From an uncultured Gemmatimonadota bacterium (GTDB taxonomy: Bacteria; Gemmatimonadota; Gemmatimonadetes; Gemmatimonadales; GWC2-71-9): a DNA stretch of 53,834 nucleotides. A program made the translations under genes and the position numbers. The notes under the pieces are model-generated. The model saw only the letters and a list, made by a program, of their open reading frames with translations. It ran no database searches and was not told where the DNA came from. Below, piece after piece: positions 45,406 through 53,834 of the stretch (position 1 is its first letter; each line of letters opens with the position of its first letter). The stretch spans positions 1 through 53,834 of the forward strand of contig CAMPKP010000007.1 of the NCBI GenBank assembly GCA_946887295.1, written 5' to 3'.

Positions 45406-46866
45406 CTACGGAAGCCTGCTGATCGCCTCGAGGTCGGGCATGACCCCGATCTGCCCCTTGGGGCCGAGCACGCCGGTGCCGTGGGCCCAATCGGACAGGA
45501 GCCTTCGCATCGCGTCCGGGAGTAGCGGATGCCCGCCGGACTTCTGCCGGGCCATCTGCTGCGCCAGGATGGTCACACCCGCGATGATGGCGGAAGCGGC
45601 GCTCGTGCCATGAAAGGAGTCGGTATAGCTGCTGTTCTTCCCTCCGGCCGGACCCAGCCCGTAGCCACCGGTCGTCGCCACGTTCTCAGCCCAGGCATAG
45701 CAATCGACTCGCGAGCCATAGTTCGCGAACCCCTTCCGGCGATGCTGACCGGTGGACGTGACGACCGAGCGACAGCCCGAGACGACGACGGCTCCCGAAT
45801 CGACGAACGAGCTCGCCGAGCGGTTCAGGCTGCGAGTGACTTTCGGCCCCCCTGGCCGCCCGGTGGGCGGCTTGTCGAGGTCCCGGCCGACTGTCCCCGT
45901 CCCATTGCCCGCCGCCTCGATCACGATGACATCGTTGCCGGCGGCATTGCGGATCTGGTCCAGCGTGAGATCCTCCACTTCGACCGGATACCCGATCGCG
46001 GTCTCCACCTCGATCAGCAGGACGTCGCCCTTGCTCAGCTGGAGGGCGGCCTGGTAGATCGCTCCGGCGATGTCCGGGTCAGCTCCATTCGCGCCCACAC
46101 CCTGGGCGTCCGTCTGCTGGTCATCGTACCACGACGCCACACCGATGAAGCTCGCTCCGGGCGAGATTCCGGTAATCCCCTCCCGATTCTCCGACGCGGG
46201 CACTCTGGCCAGCACGATGCCCAGGACCGCTGTGCCGTGATCGGCCCCCAACGGGTCGTTCGCATTGACGATCGGCTGTTTTCCCTGTGCGGGCGGAAGA
46301 TCGCGGTGGTTCAGGTTCCATCCGGTCTCGACGTCGGCGAAGCCCACTCCGCGTCCGTCGAACGAGCCCCACACGGTCAAGGTGTTGGCGCCGACGCCCT
46401 GTGGCGCGGCGTTCAGGTAACCCTGGGTCTGGACGTAGGGATCGGAGGGGGTGACGGCCCAGGCGGAGGCACGGAGCCCGGACTCCTCATAGACGAGGTC
46501 GATTCCGGGCGTCCTTCTGAGATCCGTAAGGTAGCGCCTGGAGCGCGCTCGACTTTTCCAGGGTCGGGTATCCGAGATGAAATACGCCGTCAGGCTGTGA
46601 AGCGGCGGGAACGGACTCAGTCTCGCCTGCTCCTCGCGCTGGAGTATCTGGAGGTTCGGGACTCCCGCGAGGGCGCGGAAGGTCGGATGGGCGGGATACT
46701 TGACGAACAGACGCTTGAGCGCGGCCAGGCCGGCCAACGCTTCCGCCAGATCCTGCAGGGTCTCCAGGTCCGCGAGCGCGAGATTCCGGGCGCGGTTCGC
46801 GATCTCGACCGCGACGTCATTGGTCAGGCGAACCACGAAACGGCCTGTGTATCGGGATGCGGGCAC
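45406..46866 (-). CDS. Subtilisin-family (S8) serine protease
   Basis: A 486-residue peptidase. The catalytic triad can be placed: Asp178 in GFADVETGWN, His210 in GADHGTAVLG, Ser422 in FHGTSAASA, with oxyanion Asn321 in EAAGNGTG. The N-terminal 150 residues are an additional domain containing a Leu-rich helical stretch (about 28-75), possibly an inhibitory prodomain or interaction module. No signal peptide is evident: the N-terminus MPASRYTGRFVV lacks a hydrophobic core, so the enzyme may act inside the cell or use an unrecognised route. It is co-directional with the receptor-like kinase downstream and divergent from a second kinase gene. Confidence 0.88.
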   Translation of the reverse strand: MPASRYTGRFVVRLTNDVAVEIANRARNLALADLETLQDLAEALAGLAALKRLFVKYPAHPTFRALAGVPNLQILQREEQARLSPFPPLHSLTAYFISDTRPWKSRARSRRYLTDLRRTPGIDLVYEESGLRASAWAVTPSDPYVQTQGYLNAAPQGVGANTLTVWGSFDGRGVGFADVETGWNLNHRDLPPAQGKQPIVNANDPLGADHGTAVLGIVLARVPASENREGITGISPGASFIGVASWYDDQQTDAQGVGANGADPDIAGAIYQAALQLSKGDVLLIEVETAIGYPVEVEDLTLDQIRNAAGNDVIVIEAAGNGTGTVGRDLDKPPTGRPGGPKVTRSLNRSASSFVDSGAVVVSGCRSVVTSTGQHRRKGFANYGSRVDCYAWAENVATTGGYGLGPAGGKNSSYTDSFHGTSAASAIIAGVTILAQQMARQKSGGHPLLPDAMRRLLSDWAHGTGVLGPKGQIGVMPDLEAISRLP

Positions 46867-47085
46867 GCTCGGCCTCCCGGGGTTACGCCCTCGCTGATTC
46901 TGACGGCTGTCGCTGCGTCGCGGCGGTGGGGTCCTGCGTGAATCCTGCTCTACCAGCGTGAACGCAGCGTGAATCGGTGATCACCGGGCGGAGAGTACCC
47001 TGCCCTGGCCCGGCTTGCCTGGGGATGGATCGAGTGCACTATCATACAGGCCCGATCGGACGGCTGCCAGTTGACTGTCGGCTCA

Positions 47086-47928
47086 ATGGACCCATTCGCC
47101 ACCGCCTTGCAGGCCCTTCTCAGCGACCGCTTCCACATCCACGGGGAGGCCGGCCGCGGAGGCATGGCCAGAGTCTACCGTGCCGAGGACCTGATCAGGG
47201 GCGGCGAGGTCGCGATCAAGGTTCTGCGCCCGGAGCTCACCGCGGCCCTCGGCCACGACAGGTTCCTCCGCGAGATCCGGATCCTCGCCCGGCTCCACCA
47301 TCCGAACATCCTGCCGCTGCTCGATTCTCGCGAGGTCGGCGGGAGCCTCTATTACGTCACCCCCTTCATCGCCGGGTCCTCACTGCAGCGCCGCCTGGAG
47401 CAGGACGATCGGCTCTCGATGGACGACGTCGTCCGCATCGCTCGCGACATCGCCGCGGCGCTGGACCACGCGCACAAGAGCAGCGTGATTCACCGCGACA
47501 TCAAGCCCGGCAACGTCCTCCTCGACCAGGAGCGCGCGCTGGTATGCGACTTCGGCATCGCCCGGGCGGTCGAGCTGGCGGCAGGAGATATGCTCTCGGC
47601 GAGCAGCGGGTTCGCGGTCGGGACCCCGGCCTATATGAGCCCCGAGCAGGCCATGGGGGGAAAGATCGATTCCCGGTGTGATGTGTACGGCCTGGGGTGC
47701 GTGCTGTACGAGATGCTGACCGGCGAGCCACCGTTCCGAGGACCGAGCGCCCAGGCGGTCCTGGCCAGGTCGCTCTCGGGAGAGTTCCGGGCCGTCCGGA
47801 CAGTGCGGCCCGACGTGCCTGCGCCCGCCGAAGCGGCGGTCCGCTCGGCCCTCGCGAGCGACCCGGGACGCCGGCCGGGGACGGCGGGAGAGCTGGTGGA
47901 GCGGTTCGCGGCGTCCGGCCGGTCCTAG
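47086..47928 (+). CDS. Stand-alone Ser/Thr protein kinase
   Basis: A 280-residue kinase domain without membrane helix or extra domains, thus soluble. Key elements: Gly loop GRGGMARVY, Lys45 in VAIKVL, HRDIKPGN with Asp138, DFG at 155-157, GTPAYMSPEQA and LGCVLYEMLTGEPPF. Its sequence is close to the kinase domain of the receptor-like kinase at 42517-45366, which suggests duplication. ATG 47086 was chosen as it places the domain at the usual distance; an in-frame start at 47071 adds five residues. The 219-base gap to the divergent protease gene should hold both promoters, but I see no clear one. Confidence 0.88.
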   Translation: MDPFATALQALLSDRFHIHGEAGRGGMARVYRAEDLIRGGEVAIKVLRPELTAALGHDRFLREIRILARLHHPNILPLLDSREVGGSLYYVTPFIAGSSLQRRLEQDDRLSMDDVVRIARDIAAALDHAHKSSVIHRDIKPGNVLLDQERALVCDFGIARAVELAAGDMLSASSGFAVGTPAYMSPEQAMGGKIDSRCDVYGLGCVLYEMLTGEPPFRGPSAQAVLARSLSGEFRAVRTVRPDVPAPAEAAVRSALASDPGRRPGTAGELVERFAASGRS

Positions 47929-47943
47929 CCGCCGGCCGACAGG

Positions 47944-47947
<4 letters not shown>
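47925..47947. terminator. Small inverted repeat spanning two convergent stop codons
   Basis: CTAGCC (47925-47930) and GGCTAG (47942-47947) flank an 11-base GC-rich loop. The TAG stop of the kinase gene and the TAG stop of hslU lie in opposite arms. It may act as a weak shared terminator; there is no T-run. Confidence 0.35.
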
Positions 47948-49433
<1,486 letters not shown>

Positions 49434-49437
<4 letters not shown>

Positions 49438-49991
49438 GGTGCGCGGTTGCCGGCTTCCGGCAGCTCCAGGATGCTGATCTGTCTGTTGGTGAAGACGCAG
49501 ATGTCGGCGGCGATCTCCAGGGCGCGCTGCACGATCTCGCGGGCGCCCTGTCCCGTCACCGGGAGCAGCGCCCGCGCGGCCGCGAGGGCGAAGTTGCCGC
49601 CCGATCCGATCGCCACGATCCCGTCGTCGGGCTCGATCAGCTCGCCCGACCCGCTGAGCAGGAAGCTGTGCTCCACGTCCGCCACGACGAGCAGGGCCTC
49701 CAGCCGGCGGAGCATGCGGTCACTCCGCCAGTCCTTGGCCAGCTCCACCGCGGCGCGGGGCAGGTTCCCCGGATAGCGGTCGAGCTTCTCCTCGAACTTC
49801 TCGTAGAGAGTGAGCGCGTCCGCCACCGACCCCGCGAAGCCCGCGAGCACCTTTCCGCCCTTGAGGGTGCGCACCTTGGTCGAGTTCGACTTCACGACCG
49901 TGTCGCCGATGCTGACCTGGCCGTCGCCGCCAAGGGCGACGCGGCCGCCCTTGCGGACGGCGAGGATGGTGGTCCCGTGGAACTGCGTCAC
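49434..49991 (-). CDS. hslV: ATP-dependent protease peptidase subunit HslV
   Basis: A 185-residue proteasome-like peptidase. The N-terminus reads [16 protein letters not shown], so, as in homologues with this start, removal of the first residues after HG would expose the catalytic Thr. GDGQVSIG, the [20 protein letters not shown] core and [15 protein letters not shown] are family-typical. It pairs with HslU encoded by the overlapping downstream gene. It follows xerC by 22 bases. Confidence 0.95.
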
Positions 49992-50013
49992 TGTGCTCCC
50001 GTCATGGCTGTCC

Positions 50014-50931
50014 TCATGCCCTCGGATGCGCCTGCTGATAGACCTTCTTCAGCCGCTCGACGCTGGTGTGGGTGTACACCTGGGTCGTGCTCAGGGAGGC
50101 GTGGCCCAGCAGCTCCTGCACCGCCCGCAGATCGGCGCCGGCGTCCAGCATGTGGGTGGCGAAGGTGTGCCGCAGTGAGTGGACCCGGAGCCCGTCCCCA
50201 CCCACGGCGTCGAACATCGCGTGCACGGCCCGCTGCACCCCTCGCGGGGCCAGCCGGCGACCCCGCCGGGTCACGAAGACCGCCCGCCGGTCGCCGCCCA
50301 CCCGGGAGACCAGCTCCTCCCGGTGGTTAAGATAGCGCCGCAGGGCGAGCACGGCGCGCGAGCCAAGCGGCACCAGCCGCTCCTTCCGCCCCTTGCCCCG
50401 CACCTTCGCCTGGTCCGACAGGAGGTCCATGTCCTCCAGGTTCATCCCGCTCAGCTCCGAAAGCCGGATCCCGGTGGAGTAGAACAGCTCCAGGATCGCG
50501 AGATCGCGGGTCGGCGCGAACTCATCGCCCGCTGCACGCCCCTCGGCCCACTCGAAGAGCCGCTCGGTGTGCTCCCGGTCGAGATAGGTCGGCAGCCGCT
50601 TGTCGATCTTCGGCACCTTGGCTGCGCGGGCCGCGGCGTTCGGCACGCCATGGTGGATCTGGAGATAGCGATAGAAGCTCCGGACCGCCGAGAGCGACCG
50701 GGCCGCGGTGCGCTTGGAGAGCCCGCGGCGCTGCAGCTCGCCGAGAAATCCCCGCATGCCGAGGCGGTCCACCGACTCCCACTTCCACCGGCCGCCGTAG
50801 TGGCGGTCGCAGAACTCGGTGAACGCGTCGAGATCGCGACGGTACGCCTTGACGGTGTGGGGGGACTGGTCGCGCTCCTTTTCCAGATGGGTCAGGAACT
50901 CGGCGACTTCGCTCCGCCGCTTGGCCGGCAT
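50014..50931 (-). CDS. xerC: Tyrosine recombinase XerC
   Basis: A 305-residue site-specific recombinase that resolves chromosome dimers. The N-terminal SAM-like domain ([20 protein letters not shown]) is followed by the catalytic domain with Arg in STGIRLSEL, Lys in [19 protein letters not shown], and [14 protein letters not shown] carrying the nucleophilic Tyr. The place between trmFO and hslV matches the xerC/codV position in other bacteria, so it is a resident gene and not a phage integrase. Confidence 0.93.
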   Translation of the reverse strand: MPAKRRSEVAEFLTHLEKERDQSPHTVKAYRRDLDAFTEFCDRHYGGRWKWESVDRLGMRGFLGELQRRGLSKRTAARSLSAVRSFYRYLQIHHGVPNAAARAAKVPKIDKRLPTYLDREHTERLFEWAEGRAAGDEFAPTRDLAILELFYSTGIRLSELSGMNLEDMDLLSDQAKVRGKGRKERLVPLGSRAVLALRRYLNHREELVSRVGGDRRAVFVTRRGRRLAPRGVQRAVHAMFDAVGGDGLRVHSLRHTFATHMLDAGADLRAVQELLGHASLSTTQVYTHTSVERLKKVYQQAHPRA

Positions 50932-50989
50932 CGTCGGGCTTACCGGGAAGGCAGGGAGGACACGGAGTGCGACAAGTATCCGACAGCGC

Positions 50990-52294
50990 TCACCCGACCT
51001 CCGCGAGCCAGCACGAGAAGTCGGCCTGCGCCCGCTCGACGAGAAGCTCCTTCTTCCGGGCCTTCGGCATCCGACCCGCTCCGTCGAGCGGCTCCACGAG
51101 CCCGAAGTTGGCGTTCATCGGCTGAAAATGCCCGGGGTCCGCATCGCGCAGGTAGCGGTAGAGCGCCCCGAGCATCGTGGTCGGCGGGGGCACGGCAGAG
51201 GGCAGGCCGCGGAGCCTGCGCGCCAGGTTGATGCCGGCGAGCAGTCCGGTGCCCAGTGACTCGGTATAGCCCTCCACGCCGGTGAGCTGCCCCGCGAAGA
51301 AGAGCGTGTCGTCGTCCCGCGCGGTGAGCGCCGGGCCCAGTGTCGCCGGGCTGTTGAGATACGCGTTGCGGTGAATGCTCCCGTAGCGCAGGAACTCCAC
51401 CTCGCCGAGCCCCGGCAGCATCCGGAACACCCGCTGCTGCTCCGGTATCCGGAGCCGGGTCTGGAATCCCACCATGTTCCACATCTGCCCCGCGCGATCC
51501 TCCCGCCGAAGCTGGAGCACCGCATGGGGTTCCCGCCCGGTGCGCGGGTCGGGGAGTCCCACCGGCTTCATCGGGCCGAACCGGAGCGTCTCCCGTCCCC
51601 GCCGCGCCATCTCCTCCACCGGAAGGCATCCCTCGAAGTAGGGCACCTGATCGAAGTCGTGGCCCTGATGCTGGTCTGCGGCGACGAGCGCATCGAGAAA
51701 CTGCTCGTATCCCGCCCGGTCGAGCGGCACGTTCAGGTAGTCGTCACCGTCCCCCTTGCCGTAGCGTGAGAGCGCATAGAGCCGGTCCCGGTCGAGCGAA
51801 TCGTCGGCGACCACGGGCGCGATGGCGTCGTAGAACGCCAGCGACGCCACGCCGAGGCGCCCGGCGATCGCGCCGGCCAGCCGGTCGGAGGTGAGCGGCC
51901 CGGTGGCGACCACGCCCGGGGACGGCAGCTCGGCCATCTCCTCGCGCACCACGGTGATGTTGGGATGCCCGCTCACCCGCTCGTGCACGGCGCGAGAGAA
52001 GACCTCGCGATCCACGGCGAGCGCGGTCCCGCCGGGCACCCGCGCCTCGTCGGCGCAAGCCAGCAGCAGACTGCCGAGCGCGCGCAGCTCGGCCTTGAGG
52101 AGCCCATGCGCGTTGGCGAGATCCACCGACTTGAAGGAGTTGCTGCAGACCAGCTCGGCGAGGCGGTCGGTGCGGTGGGCGGGGGTCGGCACGATCGGCC
52201 GCATCTCGTACAGCTTCACCCGGACGCCGCGCTCGGCGAGCGCCCAGGCCGCCTCCGAGCCGGCGAGCCCCCCGCCGACGACGGTGGCGATCAC
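50990..52294 (-). CDS. trmFO: Methylenetetrahydrofolate-dependent tRNA (uracil-54) methyltransferase
   Basis: A 434-residue flavoenzyme that forms ribothymidine at position 54 of tRNA using methylenetetrahydrofolate. The FAD-binding motif VVGGGLAGSEAAW opens the protein. The family stretches LVCSNSFKS, YFEGCLPVEEMARRG, GPMKPVGLPDPRTG and LFFAGQLTGVEGYTES are all present, including the conserved cysteines. The start is GTG at 52294, overlapping the topA stop (GTGA). Upstream in-frame sequence belongs to topA in another frame. Confidence 0.95.
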   Translation of the reverse strand: MIATVVGGGLAGSEAAWALAERGVRVKLYEMRPIVPTPAHRTDRLAELVCSNSFKSVDLANAHGLLKAELRALGSLLLACADEARVPGGTALAVDREVFSRAVHERVSGHPNITVVREEMAELPSPGVVATGPLTSDRLAGAIAGRLGVASLAFYDAIAPVVADDSLDRDRLYALSRYGKGDGDDYLNVPLDRAGYEQFLDALVAADQHQGHDFDQVPYFEGCLPVEEMARRGRETLRFGPMKPVGLPDPRTGREPHAVLQLRREDRAGQMWNMVGFQTRLRIPEQQRVFRMLPGLGEVEFLRYGSIHRNAYLNSPATLGPALTARDDDTLFFAGQLTGVEGYTESLGTGLLAGINLARRLRGLPSAVPPPTTMLGALYRYLRDADPGHFQPMNANFGLVEPLDGAGRMPKARKKELLVERAQADFSCWLAEVG

Positions 52295-53834
52295 GCCAGG
52301 GCCACCTCCTCGGGCTCGGCGAGGACGATCTTGTGCTTGCACTTGAGGCAGGTGCGGGTCTCCCCCTCGGCCTTGCTCACCTTCTTCTCCATGCCGACCC
52401 AGCCGCACTCGGGGCAGGTCTCGACCACCGGCCGGTTCCAGGTGGAGAAGTCGCACGCGGGATAGCGGACGCAGCCCCAGAACGACTTGCCGCGCTTGGT
52501 GCGCCGCTCGGCGATGTCGCCCTCGAGACACTTGGGGCATTTCAGGCCCATGGGGATGGCCCGGGTGCCCTTGCAGGCCGGATAGGTCGTGCAGGCCAGG
52601 AACTCGCCGAAGCGGCCGGTCTTGATCACCATCGGTGAGCCGCACAGATGGCACTTCTCGTCGGTCGGCCGGTCCGGCGCCCGCGCCTTCCGCAGCGACT
52701 TCACGTAGTCGCAGGTGTCCTTGTACTTGACGCAGGCCAGGTACGGCCCGAATCGCCCGGTCTTCAGCTCGATGGCCGAGCCGCACTTGGGGCAGCGCTC
52801 CTTGGCGAGGTCCTCGGGATTGAGCCCGTGCGCGTCGGCCACCAGCGCGGTCATGTCCACCGCGTCGAGGGCCTTGGTGAAGGGGCCGTAGAACTCGGTG
52901 AGCACGTGCTGCCAGCCGAGCTCGCCCTCCTCGACCCGGTCGAGCTCGTTCTCCATCCCGGAGGTGAACTCGACGTTGAAGATCTCGGGGAACTTGGCCA
53001 CCATGATCTTCTCCACCAGCTCGCCGAGCTCGGTGGGGAAGAAGCGGCGCTGCTCCACCTTGACGTACTCCCGGGCGGAGAGGGTCGAGATGATGGCGCT
53101 GTAGGTGGACGGCCGCCCGATGCCCAGCCGCTCCAGCTCCTTCACCAGGCTGGCCTCGGAGAAGCGCGGCGGAGGCTCGGTGAAGTGCTGCGACGGGGTG
53201 ATCTCCTTCACCTCCGCGCGGTCGCCCTGCACCAGCGGCGGGATCGGCGGCAGGTCCTCGACCTGGCGCCCCTCCTCCTTCTCGCGTCCCTCGGTGTAGA
53301 GGACGTGGAAGCCGTCGAAGATCATCACCGAGCCGGTGGCGCGGAACAGGTAGCGGCCGAGGTCGAACTCCACCACGGTCATGTCGTACTGGGCGGGCAT
53401 CATCTGCGACGCCACGAAGCGCTGCCAGATGAGCTGGTAGAGCCGGAACTGGTCCGGCTCCAGGTAGCGCTGGACCTGCTCCGGGTGGCGGCGGACGTCG
53501 GTCGGGCGGATCGCCTCGTGGGCGCCCTGCACCCGCGCATTCTTCTTGTCGCTGTACGTGTTGGCCTGCGCCGGCAGGTAGGGCTTGCCGTACCGCTCGC
53601 CGATCAGGTCGCGCGCCGCGGCCACGGCGCTGTCCGCCACCCGCACCGAGTCGGTACGCATGTAGGTCACCAGTCCGACCGGACCCTCCTCGCCCACGTC
53701 GATGCCCTCGTACAGATCCTGGGCCGCGCGCATGGTCCGGCGGGAGGAGAAGCCGAGCTTCTTGGCCGCTTCCTGCTGCAGCGTGCTGGTGGTGAACGGC
53801 GCCGCGGGCCGTTTGTTGCGGCGGCGCTGCTCGA
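52291..53834 (-). CDS. topA: DNA topoisomerase I, C-terminal part (5' end outside window)
   Basis: The last about 514 residues of a type IA topoisomerase that relaxes negative supercoils. The active-site Tyr lies in GLVTYMRTDS (codon 53662-53664). The core continues with HEAIRPTDV and LIWQRFVASQM. The C-terminus has four zinc-ribbon-like modules: three of the CPKCG/CHLCG type followed by the FGPYLAC, FGEFLAC and FWGCVRYPAC repeats, and a last CPECG...CLKCKHK. The N-terminal Toprim domain lies beyond the right edge. It is the first gene of a topA-trmFO-xerC-hslV-hslU series with short gaps or overlaps. Confidence 0.95.
   Translation of the reverse strand, partial: EQRRRNKRPAAPFTTSTLQQEAAKKLGFSSRRTMRAAQDLYEGIDVGEEGPVGLVTYMRTDSVRVADSAVAAARDLIGERYGKPYLPAQANTYSDKKNARVQGAHEAIRPTDVRRHPEQVQRYLEPDQFRLYQLIWQRFVASQMMPAQYDMTVVEFDLGRYLFRATGSVMIFDGFHVLYTEGREKEEGRQVEDLPPIPPLVQGDRAEVKEITPSQHFTEPPPRFSEASLVKELERLGIGRPSTYSAIISTLSAREYVKVEQRRFFPTELGELVEKIMVAKFPEIFNVEFTSGMENELDRVEEGELGWQHVLTEFYGPFTKALDAVDMTALVADAHGLNPEDLAKERCPKCGSAIELKTGRFGPYLACVKYKDTCDYVKSLRKARAPDRPTDEKCHLCGSPMVIKTGRFGEFLACTTYPACKGTRAIPMGLKCPKCLEGDIAERRTKRGKSFWGCVRYPACDFSTWNRPVVETCPECGWVGMEKKVSKAEGETRTCLKCKHKIVLAEPEEVALA

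Noticed and set aside
50014..50931. Tyrosine recombinase as sign of an integrated phage or island
   Set aside because: Its place in the topA-trmFO-xerC-hslV-hslU series and its full-length XerC motifs mark it as the resident chromosome-dimer recombinase.

Overview
This is GC-rich bacterial chromosome (I counted about 77% GC in one sampled 60-base line) packed with tightly spaced, mostly minus-strand operons. The gene set suggests a member of the Gemmatimonadota or a near relative. It includes Ser/Thr kinases fused to TPR-rich tails, a TolB-like/TPR protein, a BTAD-type regulator, a split ATP synthase operon and the order topA-trmFO-xerC-hslV-hslU. The phylum call is an inference; no rRNA gene or phylogenetic marker search backs it.

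Region 1 (1-11201, minus strand) is the 5' part of a nonribosomal peptide synthetase operon. It starts with an isocitrate lyase/PEP mutase superfamily enzyme. A two-domain starter protein follows, made of an adenylating enzyme of the oxalyl-CoA synthetase (AAE3/PCS60) type and a carrier domain. Three condensation-adenylation modules come next, the last running off the left edge. Every junction is a 4-base start/stop overlap. I propose that the first two proteins make and load an unusual small acid, possibly oxalate, as starter unit. The second module's specificity residues read as a glycine code.

Region 2 (11420-17108, minus) holds a Wzm/Wzt-type polysaccharide ABC exporter, then an ATP synthase operon in the order atpZ-atpI-atpB-atpE-atpF-atpH that stops before atpA. 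Strong stem-loops flank atpE.

Region 3 (17265-25745) holds a MoxR-type AAA+ ATPase, two lipoproteins, a CPA1-type cation/proton antiporter and a very large hybrid histidine kinase with two kinase cores and two receivers.

Region 4 (25840-36856) is the regulatory and accessory stretch. It contains the collapsed remnant of a DUF1624-like membrane acyltransferase gene, a TPR protein, and a lower-GC island (about 27400-32600; sampled lines 50% and 57% GC). The island carries a 1106-residue BTAD/ATPase/TPR regulator and an HD-GYP phosphodiesterase. After it come a conserved hypothetical protein, a diguanylate cyclase fused to ferredoxin and hydrogenase-like domains, and a sigma-54 activator whose receiver lacks the phospho-acceptor aspartate. 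Synthesis, breakdown and probable redox sensing of cyclic di-GMP are therefore clustered here.

Region 5 (36906-46866, minus) has mogA-like, gcvT and argF (an operon), a TolB-like/TPR protein, three small uncharacterised genes, a TPR-tailed Ser/Thr kinase and a subtilisin-family protease. A stand-alone Ser/Thr kinase (47086-47928, plus) points away from the protease.

Region 6 (47944-53834, minus) is housekeeping: topA (cut by the right edge), trmFO, xerC, hslV, hslU. No rRNA, convincing tRNA, CRISPR array, transposase or phage gene was seen.
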